Positions 1 to 7,731 of a DNA stretch of 33,100 bases are shown piece after piece; within the stretch, counting starts at the first letter, position 1; each line of letters begins with the position of its first letter. The stretch lies in NCBI GenBank assembly GCA_946415375.1, contig CAMKSF010000016.1, forward strand, positions 1 to 33,100, in the 5' to 3' direction. The notes below the pieces were generated by a model that did not search any database, was not told the DNA's origin, and saw only the letters and a program-made list of their open reading frames with translations. This DNA comes from an uncultured Clostridia bacterium. GTDB taxonomy: Bacteria; Bacillota; Clostridia; TANB77; CAG-508. The translations under genes were made by a program, and so were the position numbers.

Positions 1-1
1 T

Positions 2-871
2 AAGATTTTACCTGAAATAAAAGAATTAAATATTGATGAAGAAAAATGGGAAAAATCAAAAACAATAAATGTTAAAGGAACAGATAATATTAGAATATAT
101 GGATGGAATATTACAAAAACAAAAGATGTTCCGAAAGATTGGAAGAAAGTTAAGAATATAACCAATAATTTAGATGAAAAAGATGAAATAAAAGAAAATG
201 GAACGTATTTTATTTGGGTTACAGATAGTGCAGGAAATGTAGCTTATTTAACAAAGGATGTTACAAAAATTGATACTGTAGCACCAACAATCCAGTATAC
301 AATTGATGACACTAAGAAAGAAACAGAAAAATATGTAACTATACGAGTTACAGCGACAGATACTGGGGCTGGTCTTCACCAAATGCCATATAGTTGGGAC
401 AAACAAAGTTGGGGTACAGACAATAATAATTTAAGTATTACAAAAAATGGAACATACACAATATATGTAAGAGATGCCTTAGAAAATATCTCAGAAAAAA
501 AGATATCAATTAAAGTTTTTCCACAAGAAGGAACGGCGACTCTTGATCAAGGTGACGTAATAAAAGACATTAGAGTTTCTTCAAATTGGGAAGGAAATAA
601 AAACAATGAGGTAATTATTATTCTACAAGATAATATGGATATAGAAACATGGAAAATAACAGAGTCAGCTATAGCACCACAGGAATTTGAAGATACAGAA
701 GTGGAAAACATGGTTGATTTAAATCAAACACAAACAAACGAAGGCTCACAAGGATTCTCAAATGTTACAATTACAGCAGCATTAGAGACTGATAAAAAAT
801 ATTATGTTTGGGTAAAATTAAGAAATAGGACAATTAATTCACAAGGATTTATAATTAAGAAAACAAATTAG
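2..871 (+). CDS. C-terminal part of a large Ig-like repeat surface protein (5' end outside window)
   Basis: The reading frame is open from the first bases, so this is the 3' end of a longer gene; about 289 residues are visible. Two successive beta-rich modules of roughly 85 residues can be seen. Each ends in a phrase of the type NGTYxIxVxDxxxN (NGTYFIWVTDSAGN, then NGTYTIYVRDALEN), typical of bacterial Ig-like/Big domains in Gram-positive surface proteins. The second module begins after a DTVAPT linker, which is also characteristic. The final ~110 residues are a different, acidic segment ending in another beta-like stretch. There is no LPXTG motif or C-terminal membrane anchor, so attachment must depend on the missing N-terminal part. 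Function beyond an extracellular structural or adhesive role cannot be inferred. Confidence 0.75.
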   Translation, partial: KILPEIKELNIDEEKWEKSKTINVKGTDNIRIYGWNITKTKDVPKDWKKVKNITNNLDEKDEIKENGTYFIWVTDSAGNVAYLTKDVTKIDTVAPTIQYTIDDTKKETEKYVTIRVTATDTGAGLHQMPYSWDKQSWGTDNNNLSITKNGTYTIYVRDALENISEKKISIKVFPQEGTATLDQGDVIKDIRVSSNWEGNKNNEVIIILQDNMDIETWKITESAIAPQEFEDTEVENMVDLNQTQTNEGSQGFSNVTITAALETDKKYYVWVKLRNRTINSQGFIIKKTN

Positions 872-873
872 CA

Positions 874-902
874 GAATAAAATCTAAAAAGTCTCCATATA
901 AT
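874..902 (+). promoter_or_regulatory. Candidate sigma-E-type sporulation promoter of ytvI
   Basis: GAATAAA (874-880), a 14-base spacer and CATATAAT (895-902) resemble the mother-cell sigma-E consensus (GHATATT, about 14 bases, CATACAAT). The -10 matches 7 of 8 positions; the -35 matches only its first five. Transcription would start near 908-911, in the loop of the hairpin at 885-931, giving an mRNA without the 5' arm and with a free ribosome binding site. This is inferred from sequence only. Confidence 0.4.
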
Positions 903-931
903 TATTATATAGTTATATGGGAGATTTTTTT
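885..931 (+). terminator. Terminator-like hairpin that contains the ytvI ribosome binding site
   Basis: TCTCCATATAA (891-901) pairs with TTATATGGGAGA (913-924), with one bulged G. The stem is extended by an AAAAAG/TTTTTT base, and T7 (925-931) follows directly. It would terminate the upstream surface-protein mRNA. The 3' arm includes GGGAGA, the only plausible Shine-Dalgarno sequence for the ATG at 932, so any read-through RNA would have this site paired. Confidence 0.75.
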
Positions 932-2020
932 ATGTCGAATCAAAATATATATTGGACAAGCATAATAAAAAAAATACTTTATATAGTGTTAATATTTGCT
1001 TCAGTTTTTCTAGCACTTAAATTGGCAGTATTTTATATGCCATTTTTAATTGCATTTATTATATCTTTAATGATGGAACCAGCAATAAAAAGAATAATGG
1101 AGAAGTTTAATTTTTCAAGAAAGATAAGCTCAATAATTATGTTTTTAATTGTATTTGGAACAATACTAGGGCTTTTAATATGGGGAATATCAACTGTAGT
1201 CTCTGAAGCAAGTAATTTACTTTCGGGCTTTAACGAATATTATGAGAAAATATCTAGCCAAATTCAAAGACTAATAAATAGTATAGATTTAGGAAAAATA
1301 AATATATCAAATGAAATATCACAAATAATTCAAGAGACAATAACTTCATTATTTCAATGGTCTTCAATATATATACAAAAACTTTTAAATCAATTAATAG
1401 TATTTGTTACATCACTTCCTTCAATTGCAATATATTTTGCAGTAACGATTTTAGCTTTATACTTTATTTGTACAGATAAAATATATATGATAGATGAGCT
1501 AGAACATCATTTACCAGAAAAATGGGTGAAAGAGATAACTATACATTTAAAACAAATAACAAAAACATTAGGTGGATATTTAAAAGCTCAAATAATTCTA
1601 ATAGTTATATCATTTATCATATCTTTGGTAGGACTTTATATAATGCATTTTGTAGGATTAAATGTAGGATTTCCACTGCTTATAGCTTTAGGAATAGGCT
1701 TTGTAGATGCTCTACCAATACTAGGTTCAGGAGCAGTAATGATACCTTGGGCAATTTTTTCTGGATTAAATGGAGAGTTAGAACTTGGAATTTCGATAAT
1801 TGTTCTACTTTTTATTATGAGTGTTACAAGACAATTAATTGAGCCTAAAATAGTAAGTGGGAATATTGGAATACATCCTATTTTTACTATTATTGCAATG
1901 TACACGGGTTTTAAAATAATAGGTGTAATTGGAATGTTTATAGGGCCAATTCTTTTAATAGTATTTAAAAACATATTTAGTGATTTTATTGATAATGGGA
2001 TAATAAAGTCATTTTTTTAG
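932..2020 (+). CDS. ytvI: AI-2E family membrane protein, YtvI-like (sporulation integral membrane protein)
   Basis: A polytopic membrane protein of 362 residues with about eight hydrophobic segments: an N-terminal pair, a long amphipathic middle (about residues 75-140), then clustered membrane spans. It belongs to the AI-2E transporter/permease family. The segment ALGIGFVDALPILGSGAVMI (about residue 245) is typical of the YtvI branch (about 370 residues in Bacillus), known as a sporulation membrane protein of unclear mechanism. I chose ATG 932 over the in-frame ATG at 917, because 917 lies inside the hairpin and GGGAGA (919-924) is correctly spaced for 932. A candidate sigma-E promoter overlaps the hairpin. 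The gene is followed closely by a convergent gene. Family assignment is confident; YtvI orthology is likely. Confidence 0.8.
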   Translation: MSNQNIYWTSIIKKILYIVLIFASVFLALKLAVFYMPFLIAFIISLMMEPAIKRIMEKFNFSRKISSIIMFLIVFGTILGLLIWGISTVVSEASNLLSGFNEYYEKISSQIQRLINSIDLGKINISNEISQIIQETITSLFQWSSIYIQKLLNQLIVFVTSLPSIAIYFAVTILALYFICTDKIYMIDELEHHLPEKWVKEITIHLKQITKTLGGYLKAQIILIVISFIISLVGLYIMHFVGLNVGFPLLIALGIGFVDALPILGSGAVMIPWAIFSGLNGELELGISIIVLLFIMSVTRQLIEPKIVSGNIGIHPIFTIIAMYTGFKIIGVIGMFIGPILLIVFKNIFSDFIDNGIIKSFF

Positions 2021-2032
2021 AAAAGTTGGAAA

Positions 2033-2053
2033 AGGGGACGGTTATTCTTTTCC
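2033..2053. repeat. REP-like intergenic motif, copy 1
   Basis: GGGGACGGTTATTC followed by TTTTCC lies just after the ytvI stop (TAGAAAA context). GGAAAAG (2028-2034) can pair with CTTTTCC (2047-2053), giving a small hairpin between two convergent genes. It resembles motifs at 7618-7672, 11430-11446 and 31804-31834. It overlaps the last codons of the reverse-strand gene. Confidence 0.4.
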
Positions 2054-2554
2054 AGGAGGGTTAACAAAGATATGCTTAGGTTTAGAGACTTCTCTTATTG
2101 ATGTTACTTCTAATATAGCTAATTCTTCGTATAGTTTCCCTCTTTTTATTATTCCCACAACCTCAACCCAAGTTCCATCAGGATATTTAAAAGCATTTTT
2201 GGACTCACACAAGAATCCTACAATTAAAGATTGTGAAGAATCATTTAGCTTCATATCACGAGCTACAACAAATTGAGATTTATTAAAAACAATAAGTCTA
2301 TACATATATCCAATAACTTTTACTTTTACGCCAATATATGAATCAATGTTCTCATTTGCAGCTTTTAATATATTAGTATAATTTGATTCATTTAAATCGA
2401 TGATATTATTTTTATATGAATCACAGGTCTGACTTTTTTTGAAGAATATAACATAAAAGCTATATAAGATAATAAAAAAAACAACAAACAAAGATAGAAC
2501 AATAAATGTTCTACAAAGCACTTTTTTATTTAGTTTAAGATTATAAATAAACAT
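2042..2554 (-). CDS. Single-span membrane protein resembling the C-terminal domain of TIGR03943/YcgQ (DUF1980)
   Basis: 170 residues. An N-terminal membrane span (about residues 14-38) is followed by an extracytoplasmic domain. That domain contains the pattern of the TIGR03943/YcgQ C-terminal domain: a xIGVKVKVIGYMYR strand, NKSQFVVARDMKL, VGFLCES, DGTWVEVVGI and a final LEVTSIREVSKPKHIFV. Family members usually pair with a DUF318 permease (YcgR) and have more N-terminal spans. Here the protein has one span and no permease is adjacent, so it looks like an orphan reduced form. The ATG at 2554 is preferred to the GTG at 2563, because AAAAGGTG (the GTG is part of it) is the ribosome binding site for 2554. 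Biochemical role is unknown. Confidence 0.65.
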   Translation of the reverse strand: MFIYNLKLNKKVLCRTFIVLSLFVVFFIILYSFYVIFFKKSQTCDSYKNNIIDLNESNYTNILKAANENIDSYIGVKVKVIGYMYRLIVFNKSQFVVARDMKLNDSSQSLIVGFLCESKNAFKYPDGTWVEVVGIIKRGKLYEELAILEVTSIREVSKPKHIFVNPPGKE

Positions 2555-2605
2555 ACAAATCACCTTTTAAAATATATGAAATACCAAGAGGGAAAAGTAC
2601 AAAAT

Positions 2606-2634
2606 TTGCTTTTTTAAAAATAATATGGTATAAT
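2606..2634 (+). promoter_or_regulatory. Sigma-A promoter for the M23 peptidase gene
   Basis: TTGCTT (2606-2611), a 17-base spacer and a perfect TATAAT (2629-2634) preceded by TGG, an extended -10. Predicted start is near 2641. Confidence 0.65.
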
Positions 2635-2671
2635 AGTGGATGTCGCGTGAAAAAATAACTATAAAAGGAGA

Positions 2672-3673
2672 GTGTATAATATTTTAAAACTAAAATCAAT
2701 ATTTGAAACAGTTACTAAAGAAACGCCCAAGGTTTTGAAGATAATGATATTAGGCTTTATATTAATAATCGCGATATTAATAATAAAATATAAACCAGTA
2801 TACGAAGTAAAAGAAAATGGAAAAACAATAGGATATATTCAAAATAAGAATGTATTTGAAGGACTAATAAATGGACAAATTATTAACGAAGAGTTAAAAA
2901 ATGTGGATAATATCTCACTTTTGAGTGAACCACAGTATGAGATGGTTTTAATTCAAAGAAACCAAAATACAAACGAAAATGAAATATTAAATAAGTTAGA
3001 TAAAGAAGCAGTTATAACATATAAATTTTATGCAGTAAATGTAAATGGAAAGAATAAAGCATATGTTGATACAATAGAAGAAGCGGAAGAAGTAGTAAAA
3101 GAATTAAAAAAAGAACACAAAAATGATGACATAGATTTAGATATTACTGTTAGCGAAAAATACACACAAAAATTAGAAGAAGTAAAAACAGATAAAATTG
3201 AGGTTGCAGAAAAATCTGTAAACAATGAAATAGAACATCTTTTAGATGAAAAGGAAGCAAAAGAAGCAATTGCAGTTATTAATGGAATTAATGTTTCAGT
3301 TTTACCTGTTTCAGGAAGAATTTCTTCAAGATTTGGAGTATCGAGTTCAATAAGATCTGGTGCTCACACAGGATTAGACATTGCATGTGAAGAAGGAACT
3401 GCAATAAAAGCTGTTTCAAAAGGAAAAGTAGTATTTGCAGAAATGAATGGACCTTATGGTAATTTAGTAAAAATTGACCATGGAAACAATGTTGAAACAT
3501 GGTATGCACATTGCAGTAAAATATATGTAAAAGTTGGACAAAAAGTAAAAGCAGGAGATAAAATAGCGGCAGTTGGCTCAACAGGAAACTCAACAGGTTC
3601 TCATTTACATTTAGAAATAAGGATAAAAGGAACTGCAATAAATCCACAAAAGTATTTATATAAGAATAAATAA
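2672..3673 (+). CDS. Membrane-anchored M23 (LytM-type) zinc endopeptidase
   Basis: Up to 333 residues. One membrane span (about residues 24-40) anchors an extracytoplasmic stalk region (about 45-200) with two short repeats of the type GKTIGYIQNKNVFEGLIN and KNKAYVDTIEEAEEVV. The C-terminal peptidase M23 domain (about 215-328) keeps all metal and catalytic landmarks: HTGLD (HxxxD), WYAH and HLHLE (HxH). It should therefore be an active peptidoglycan hydrolase of the cell wall, unlike degenerate LytM factors. In sporulating clostridia, M23 proteins such as SpoIIQ have a similar anchor-plus-M23 layout, but the longer stalk makes that orthology unproven. The start is odd: GTG 2672 sits one base after AAGGAG, and the next well-spaced in-frame codon is ATT 2681. 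No ATG lies upstream before a stop at 2648. Confidence 0.85.
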   Translation: MYNILKLKSIFETVTKETPKVLKIMILGFILIIAILIIKYKPVYEVKENGKTIGYIQNKNVFEGLINGQIINEELKNVDNISLLSEPQYEMVLIQRNQNTNENEILNKLDKEAVITYKFYAVNVNGKNKAYVDTIEEAEEVVKELKKEHKNDDIDLDITVSEKYTQKLEEVKTDKIEVAEKSVNNEIEHLLDEKEAKEAIAVINGINVSVLPVSGRISSRFGVSSSIRSGAHTGLDIACEEGTAIKAVSKGKVVFAEMNGPYGNLVKIDHGNNVETWYAHCSKIYVKVGQKVKAGDKIAAVGSTGNSTGSHLHLEIRIKGTAINPQKYLYKNK

Positions 3674-3680
3674 AACTTAA

Positions 3681-3727
3681 AAGAGAGTATTTTATAATTG
3701 TGTATAAAAATATTCTCTTTTTTTATT
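3681..3727 (+). terminator. Intrinsic terminator after the M23 gene
   Basis: AGAGAGTATTTTATA pairs with TATAAAAATATTCTCT, and a run of T residues follows (3718-3725). Confidence 0.75.
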
Positions 3728-3762
3728 AGGTAACATATTTTTATACAAAGTAACATATATAC

Positions 3763-3790
3763 TTGATTTTCTATGTATTTATGATATAAT
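3763..3790 (+). promoter_or_regulatory. Sigma-A promoter for prfB
   Basis: TTGATT (3763-3768), a 16-base spacer and perfect TATAAT (3785-3790). The predicted start lies about 25 bases before the prfB GTG. Confidence 0.65.
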
Positions 3791-3819
3791 AATACCATTG
3801 AAAAGGAAGTGATGATTTA

Positions 3820-4921
3820 GTGGATTTTGAAGAAACAAAAAGATGTTTATCAGAATGTGAAATAAAACTAAAAGACTTAGGTGATTCACTTTGACATACC
3901 TAAACTTGAAACAGAGCTAAAGGAATTAGAAGATAAAACAATGCAAGATGGTTTTTGGAATGATCAAAAAAACAGTAATAAGGTTTTGACAGAAATAAAA
4001 AGTAGAAAAGGAAAAGTAACTAAATATAAAGAACTTTTAAATGAATTAAATAATATAAAAGAACTAATTGATTTAGTAGAAATTGAAGATGATAAGTCTT
4101 TGGAAAGTGAAATAAATTCTAGTACAAAGAAAATAGAAAAAGAGATTGAAAAATTTGAATTAGAAACCCTTTTATCTGGGAAATATGATTCAAATAATGC
4201 AATTTTAACACTTCATCCAGGAGCAGGAGGAACAGAATCCCAAGACTGGGCAGAAATGCTATATAGAATGTATACAAGATGGGCTTCAAAAAATGGGTAT
4301 GAAGTAAAAGAACTTGACTTCTTAGAAGGTGATGAAGCAGGAATTAAAAGTGTTACATTTGAAGTAAATGGAGAAAATGCTTATGGATATTTAAAAGGAG
4401 AAATGGGAGTACATAGATTAGTTAGAATTTCACCATTTGATAGTGGAGGAAGAAGACATACTTCATTTGCTTCATTAGAAGTAATTCCAGAAATAGAAGA
4501 TGATGTAGATTTATATATTAATCCAGATGATATAAAAATGGATGTATATAGAGCATCAGGTGCAGGAGGACAACATATTAATAAAACATCATCAGCTGTA
4601 AGACTTACACATATTCCAACAGGAATAGTAGTTGCATGTCAAACACAACGCTCACAAATTCAAAATAGAGAAAATGCAATGAAAATGTTAAAATCTAAGT
4701 TATTAGATTTAAAGGAAAGAGAAAATAAAGAAACAATAGAAGAATTAAAAGGAGTACAAAGAGATATAGCTTGGGGAAGTCAAATTCGTTCTTATGTATT
4801 TTGCCCATATACAATGGTAAAAGATCATAGAACAAATTTTGAAACAGGAAATATAGAAGCGGTTATGAATGGAGAAATAGATGGCTTTATTGAAAGCTAT
4901 TTAAAAAATAATATTAATTAA
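3820..4921 (+). CDS. prfB: Peptide chain release factor 2, expressed by programmed +1 frameshift
   Basis: RF2 recognises UGA and UAA stop codons and triggers peptide release. The gene is read as 3820-3891 joined to 3893-4921, 366 residues, the normal family length. The first frame starts at GTG 3820 (AAGGAAGTG upstream) and runs 24 codons to CTT TGA (3889-3894). Shifting +1 at CTT-TGA-C joins it to the main frame, as in most bacterial prfB genes. The tripeptide SPF of the UGA-specific anticodon-like loop occurs in ISPFDSGGRRHTSFAS, and the catalytic GGQ occurs in RASGAGGQHINKTSSAVR. A continuous reading from GTG 3881 would omit the N-terminal helix and is not the true start. Translation is autoregulated by RF2 level at the internal TGA. 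Confidence 0.95.
3876..3895 (+). promoter_or_regulatory. Programmed +1 frameshift signal of prfB
   Basis: An internal Shine-Dalgarno-like AGGTGA (3879-3884) lies 4 bases before CTT TGA C (3889-3895). The canonical arrangement is AGGGGG, three bases, CTTTGAC. The slippery core is identical; the stimulator is weaker and one base farther away. The TGA at 3892 is the RF2-sensing stop. Confidence 0.9.
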
Positions 4922-5005
4922 CAAACTAAAATAAAAAACAATATAATAAAAATAGGAATGTTTATAATTAAATATTCTTTTGAAATTAAAAAAGAAGGTG
5001 CCAAT

Positions 5006-6196
5006 ATGGACACAGTAACAGTAGTATTAAAATTTGGAGGTAGTTCAGTTGCAGATAATATAAAATTAAATTTTGTGGCTGAGAAAATAAAGGAGTTTTA
5101 TAATAACAAACAAAGAGTTGTTGCAGTTGTATCTGCACAAGGGAAGACAACAGATAATTTGATAAAAGAAGCATCAACACTTTCTAATATGCCAAATGAA
5201 AGGGAAATGGATGTACTTTTAAGTACAGGAGAGCAAATGAGTATGGCAAAATTAAGTATATTATTAAATAGGGATAATATACCTGCAATTTCTTTAACTG
5301 GATGGCAAGCAGGAATAATAACAAACAATACAAATCAAGATGCAGTTATTGAATATATAGATACAACAAGAATAGAAAAAGAGCTTGATAAAGGAAAAGT
5401 GGTTATAGTAGCAGGATTTCAAGGAATAAACGAAGAAGGAGATATTACAACATTAGGTCGTGGAGGATCTGATACAACTGCTGTTGCAATTGCAGCTAAA
5501 ATTAAAGCAAATCATTGCTATATTTATTCAGATGTAGATGGAGTATATACAACAGATCCAAACCAAGTAACAATTGCAAGAAAAATAGATTCGTTATCAT
5601 ATAAAGAAATGTTAGATATTTCAGATGAGGGTGCAAAAGTTTTACACAATAGATGTGTAGAAGTTGGAGAAAAATTTGGAGTTCCAATAATTGCAAAATC
5701 AACTTTTAAAGAGGGAAATGGAACAGAAATAAATGATAAACCAATTGAAGGAACAGTTATTAAAAATATCGTAAAAAATGACAAATTAATATATGTGCAT
5801 GGAATTGCAGTTGATTATTCTGCACAAATTTTTAATAATATTTATAACAAATTTGTAGAAACTGAAATTGGTGTAAAAAATTTAATAAATAATAGTGAGA
5901 ATTATTTAGATATTTCATTTACTATTGCAAAAGATAAATTTAGCAAATTTGCAAATTTATTAGAAACAGAGCTACCAGATCTAGAATGCACATATAGAGA
6001 TATTACGAGAATTTCTATAATAGGAAATGGAATAATGAGCAATAATTCAGTTTTAAAAAAAATAATGAAGATATTAGATGAAGAAAAAAAAGAAGTATTA
6101 AGTATTGAAGTTACTGAATCTAAAATATCTATAATGTTTAAAGAGATAATTTCTAATGATATATTACAAAAGTTGCACGAAATATTGATTAAATAA
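5006..6196 (+). CDS. lysC: Aspartate kinase
   Basis: Phosphorylates aspartate, the first step of the lysine (and diaminopimelate), threonine and methionine pathway; diaminopimelate also feeds peptidoglycan. 396 residues. The N-terminal kinase core carries KFGGSSVAD (substrate/ATP site), VAGFQGINEEGDITTLGRGGSDTTA (split across the active site) and the YSDVDGVYTTDP nucleotide loop. The C-terminal ~130 residues form the two ACT regulatory modules (from about residue 270), so feedback control by an amino-acid end product is expected. I chose ATG 5006 because AAGAAGGTG sits 5 bases upstream; the ATG at 4958 has no site. It follows prfB by 84 bases with no terminator between them, so co-transcription is possible. 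lysC is the conventional symbol; the isozyme class is not certain. Confidence 0.9.
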   Translation: MDTVTVVLKFGGSSVADNIKLNFVAEKIKEFYNNKQRVVAVVSAQGKTTDNLIKEASTLSNMPNEREMDVLLSTGEQMSMAKLSILLNRDNIPAISLTGWQAGIITNNTNQDAVIEYIDTTRIEKELDKGKVVIVAGFQGINEEGDITTLGRGGSDTTAVAIAAKIKANHCYIYSDVDGVYTTDPNQVTIARKIDSLSYKEMLDISDEGAKVLHNRCVEVGEKFGVPIIAKSTFKEGNGTEINDKPIEGTVIKNIVKNDKLIYVHGIAVDYSAQIFNNIYNKFVETEIGVKNLINNSENYLDISFTIAKDKFSKFANLLETELPDLECTYRDITRISIIGNGIMSNNSVLKKIMKILDEEKKEVLSIEVTESKISIMFKEIISNDILQKLHEILIK

Positions 6197-6224
6197 AAAT
6201 ACATCTCTTCAGAGATGTATTTTT
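6195..6224 (+). terminator. Intrinsic terminator after lysC
   Basis: A perfect 14-base inverted repeat: AAAAATACATCTCT against AGAGATGTATTTTT, with a tiny loop. It begins within the lysC stop codon. It is symmetrical, so it could act in both directions. Confidence 0.85.
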
Positions 6225-6240
6225 AAAATAAGGAGGAAAA

Positions 6241-7311
6241 ATGGCAAATATTAATGATTATTTAGATTGGAGAGGAGATATCCCAATCAGTGAAGAATAT
6301 GGGATAAATGAAATAGATAATATGATTTTCGCAAGAATCTCATATCTAATTTTTGATAAAATTCATTTAGAAGAAAAAGAGACAATAGAAAGTATTTCAA
6401 ATAAAATGAAGAATTTTCAAAATGAAGAATTTAATTTTAATGGAGATAAAGACCTAATTACAAAATTAGGGCAAAGCAAAAGATTCAAAGATTTAATACT
6501 TACAGATTATGTTAAGAATAATGATTATGAAGCTGTAAGACAATTTTCTGCAATTACAATTCATATATCTAAAAAACTAATGTATTTGTCTTTTGAAGGA
6601 ACAGATGGGACTATTTTAGGATGGAAAGAAGATTTCAACATGGCTTTTATGAAAAACATTCCTGCACAAATATCAGGTAAAGAATATTTAGAAAAAATCG
6701 CTGATAAATATAGAGGAAAAAAGATAATACTTGGTGGCCATTCAAAAGGAGGAAATGTAGCAATATATGCAGGAGCAACTACTACAAAGAAAATCCAAGA
6801 TAGAATTATTAAGGTATTAAATTATGACGGACCTGGCTTTGATGAACAATTTTTTAAAACAACCGAAAATAACAGTTTTGTTGAAAAAATATATACATAT
6901 ATTCCACAAGATTCAATAATAGGAAGAATATTAGAACATGAAGAAGGATTTAGGGTTGTAGAAAGCACGCAAAAAGGAATCTATCAACACGATATTTATT
7001 CTTGGCAAGTTAAAGGAAGACAAATGGTAAAATTAAAGGATACATCTAAATCAAGTGACGTAATGAATGAAACAATGAAATCATGGTTAAAAAACACCAC
7101 AATAGAACAAAGAAGATTATTCTTTGATGCAATATTTGACATTTTTGATTCTACATCTGCATCAAAGATTTCAGAACTTTTAATTACATGGAAAACAAGT
7201 ATGCCCAAAATTGTAGAAACATATAAAGGATTATCAGAAGAAGATAAGAAAAACATTGCAGAAATGGTAAAACTTTTTGGAAAATCATATTTTTCAAGTA
7301 TAAGAGGGTAA
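6241..7311 (+). CDS. DUF2974 (Mbeg1-like) alpha/beta-hydrolase-fold protein
   Basis: 356 residues with an ideal AGGAGG ribosome binding site. The lipase-like nucleophile elbow GGHSKGGN (around residue 167) follows a strand IILG, and an earlier LSFEGTDGTILGWKEDFNMAF segment matches the FxGT...GWxED pattern of lipase-class-3-like DUF2974 proteins. The later NYDGPGFDEQFF supplies the likely acidic residue. No signal peptide or membrane span is visible, so it is probably cytoplasmic. These proteins are common in Clostridia but have no established substrate; an esterase activity is plausible only by fold. It stands between the lysC terminator and a possible sporulation pair of small genes. Confidence 0.8.
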   Translation: MANINDYLDWRGDIPISEEYGINEIDNMIFARISYLIFDKIHLEEKETIESISNKMKNFQNEEFNFNGDKDLITKLGQSKRFKDLILTDYVKNNDYEAVRQFSAITIHISKKLMYLSFEGTDGTILGWKEDFNMAFMKNIPAQISGKEYLEKIADKYRGKKIILGGHSKGGNVAIYAGATTTKKIQDRIIKVLNYDGPGFDEQFFKTTENNSFVEKIYTYIPQDSIIGRILEHEEGFRVVESTQKGIYQHDIYSWQVKGRQMVKLKDTSKSSDVMNETMKSWLKNTTIEQRRLFFDAIFDIFDSTSASKISELLITWKTSMPKIVETYKGLSEEDKKNIAEMVKLFGKSYFSSIRG

Positions 7312-7366
7312 CATAAAAATAAAACCTGCAATATAATATATAAAAAGAAATATTGGAGGTAATGTT

Positions 7367-7519
7367 ATGATTTTTTATGCACTGAAAAAAACAATAGGTG
7401 TATGTTTTATTGGATTAGGGCTAGGAATACTATTAGTATTATTACTTCCAATCGCTGGGTGGCTTTTTATAATAGGCTTAGCAATAACAATTGTTGGGTT
7501 TACATGGCTTACCTGCTAG
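7367..7519 (+). CDS. Small two-span membrane protein upstream of spoVM
   Basis: 50 residues with a strong GGAGG site (7355-7359). After a short basic start (YALKK) almost the whole chain is hydrophobic: two spans separated by the turn LPIAGW (about residues 28-33). It is 16 bases upstream of the SpoVM-like gene and in the same orientation, so the two are likely co-transcribed. I do not recognise a named family; a sporulation-associated membrane role is an inference from position only. Confidence 0.7.
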   Translation: MIFYALKKTIGVCFIGLGLGILLVLLLPIAGWLFIIGLAITIVGFTWLTC

Positions 7520-7535
7520 AAAGGGAGGTACATAA

Positions 7536-7610
7536 ATGACGATAGTTGTGAAAAAAGTTCCAAAAGCATTTCGAGGAATCATAAAGTTTTTATTTGGAAT
7601 TAAAGATTAG
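7536..7610 (+). CDS. spoVM: SpoVM-like amphipathic sporulation micro-protein
   Basis: 24 codons behind a near-perfect site (AAGGGAGGT, 7521-7529) and ATG 7536. In Bacillus, SpoVM (26 residues) is an amphipathic helix that recognises the curved forespore membrane and anchors the SpoIVA coat basement layer. Gap-free alignment places Pro9, Lys10, Gly14, Ile15, a basic residue at 17 and Gly21 at the same positions as the Bacillus peptide, and both end in KD. The core reads VPKAFRGIIKFLFG. The convergent neighbour is rpmB, which also adjoins spoVM in Bacillus subtilis, so gene order supports the call. At 24 codons it is easily missed by gene finders. The identification rests on a short alignment, but length, key proline and position agree. 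Confidence 0.8.
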   Translation: MTIVVKKVPKAFRGIIKFLFGIKD

Positions 7611-7617
7611 AAAAGGG

Positions 7618-7672
7618 TATGGCTCTCTTTTAAAAAAAGAAATTGGAAAAGAGAACTGTCCATTTTTGCAAA
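7618..7672. repeat. REP-like imperfect hairpin, copy 2
   Basis: Directly after the spoVM stop (TAGAAAAGGG). GGCTCTCTTTT (7621-7631) pairs in part with AAAAGAGAACTGTCC (7657-7671). Read on the reverse strand, the right arm is GGACAGTTCTCTTTT, close to the motifs at 2033, 11430 and 31804. ATTTTT follows on the forward strand, so it may also terminate spoVM transcription. Confidence 0.4.
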
Positions 7673-7685
7673 CAAGAAATAATAT

Positions 7686-7720
7686 AAAAAAAGAGAGCTT
7701 ACTTATAAAGCTCTTTTTTA
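7686..7720. terminator. Bidirectional terminator between spoVM and rpmB
   Basis: AAAAAAGAGAGCTT and AAAGCTCTTTTTT form a stem with A- and T-runs on both sides, placed between convergent genes. Confidence 0.75.
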
Positions 7721-7731
7721 AAACGTTTTAA

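Noticed and set aside
933-939. TGTCGAA overlapping the ytvI start codon as a Spo0A box
   Set aside because: Single unpaired word within coding sequence; a few are expected by chance in 33 kb. The same applies to 18874-18880 in the pilin-like gene.
1522-1842. 106-residue frame inside ytvI and many similar Leu/Phe-rich reverse-strand frames (for example 3288-3647, 15675-15992, 24866-25213)
   Set aside because: Out-of-frame shadows of AT-rich genes, with composition bias and no start signals.
3881-4921. prfB beginning at GTG 3881
   Set aside because: The upstream frame with CTTTGAC explains the gene as a programmed frameshift and gives the normal RF2 length.
7312-7366. Sigma-E promoter for the spoVM pair (CATAAAAAT at about 7312)
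   Set aside because: No -35 at the correct distance; the real promoter could not be identified.
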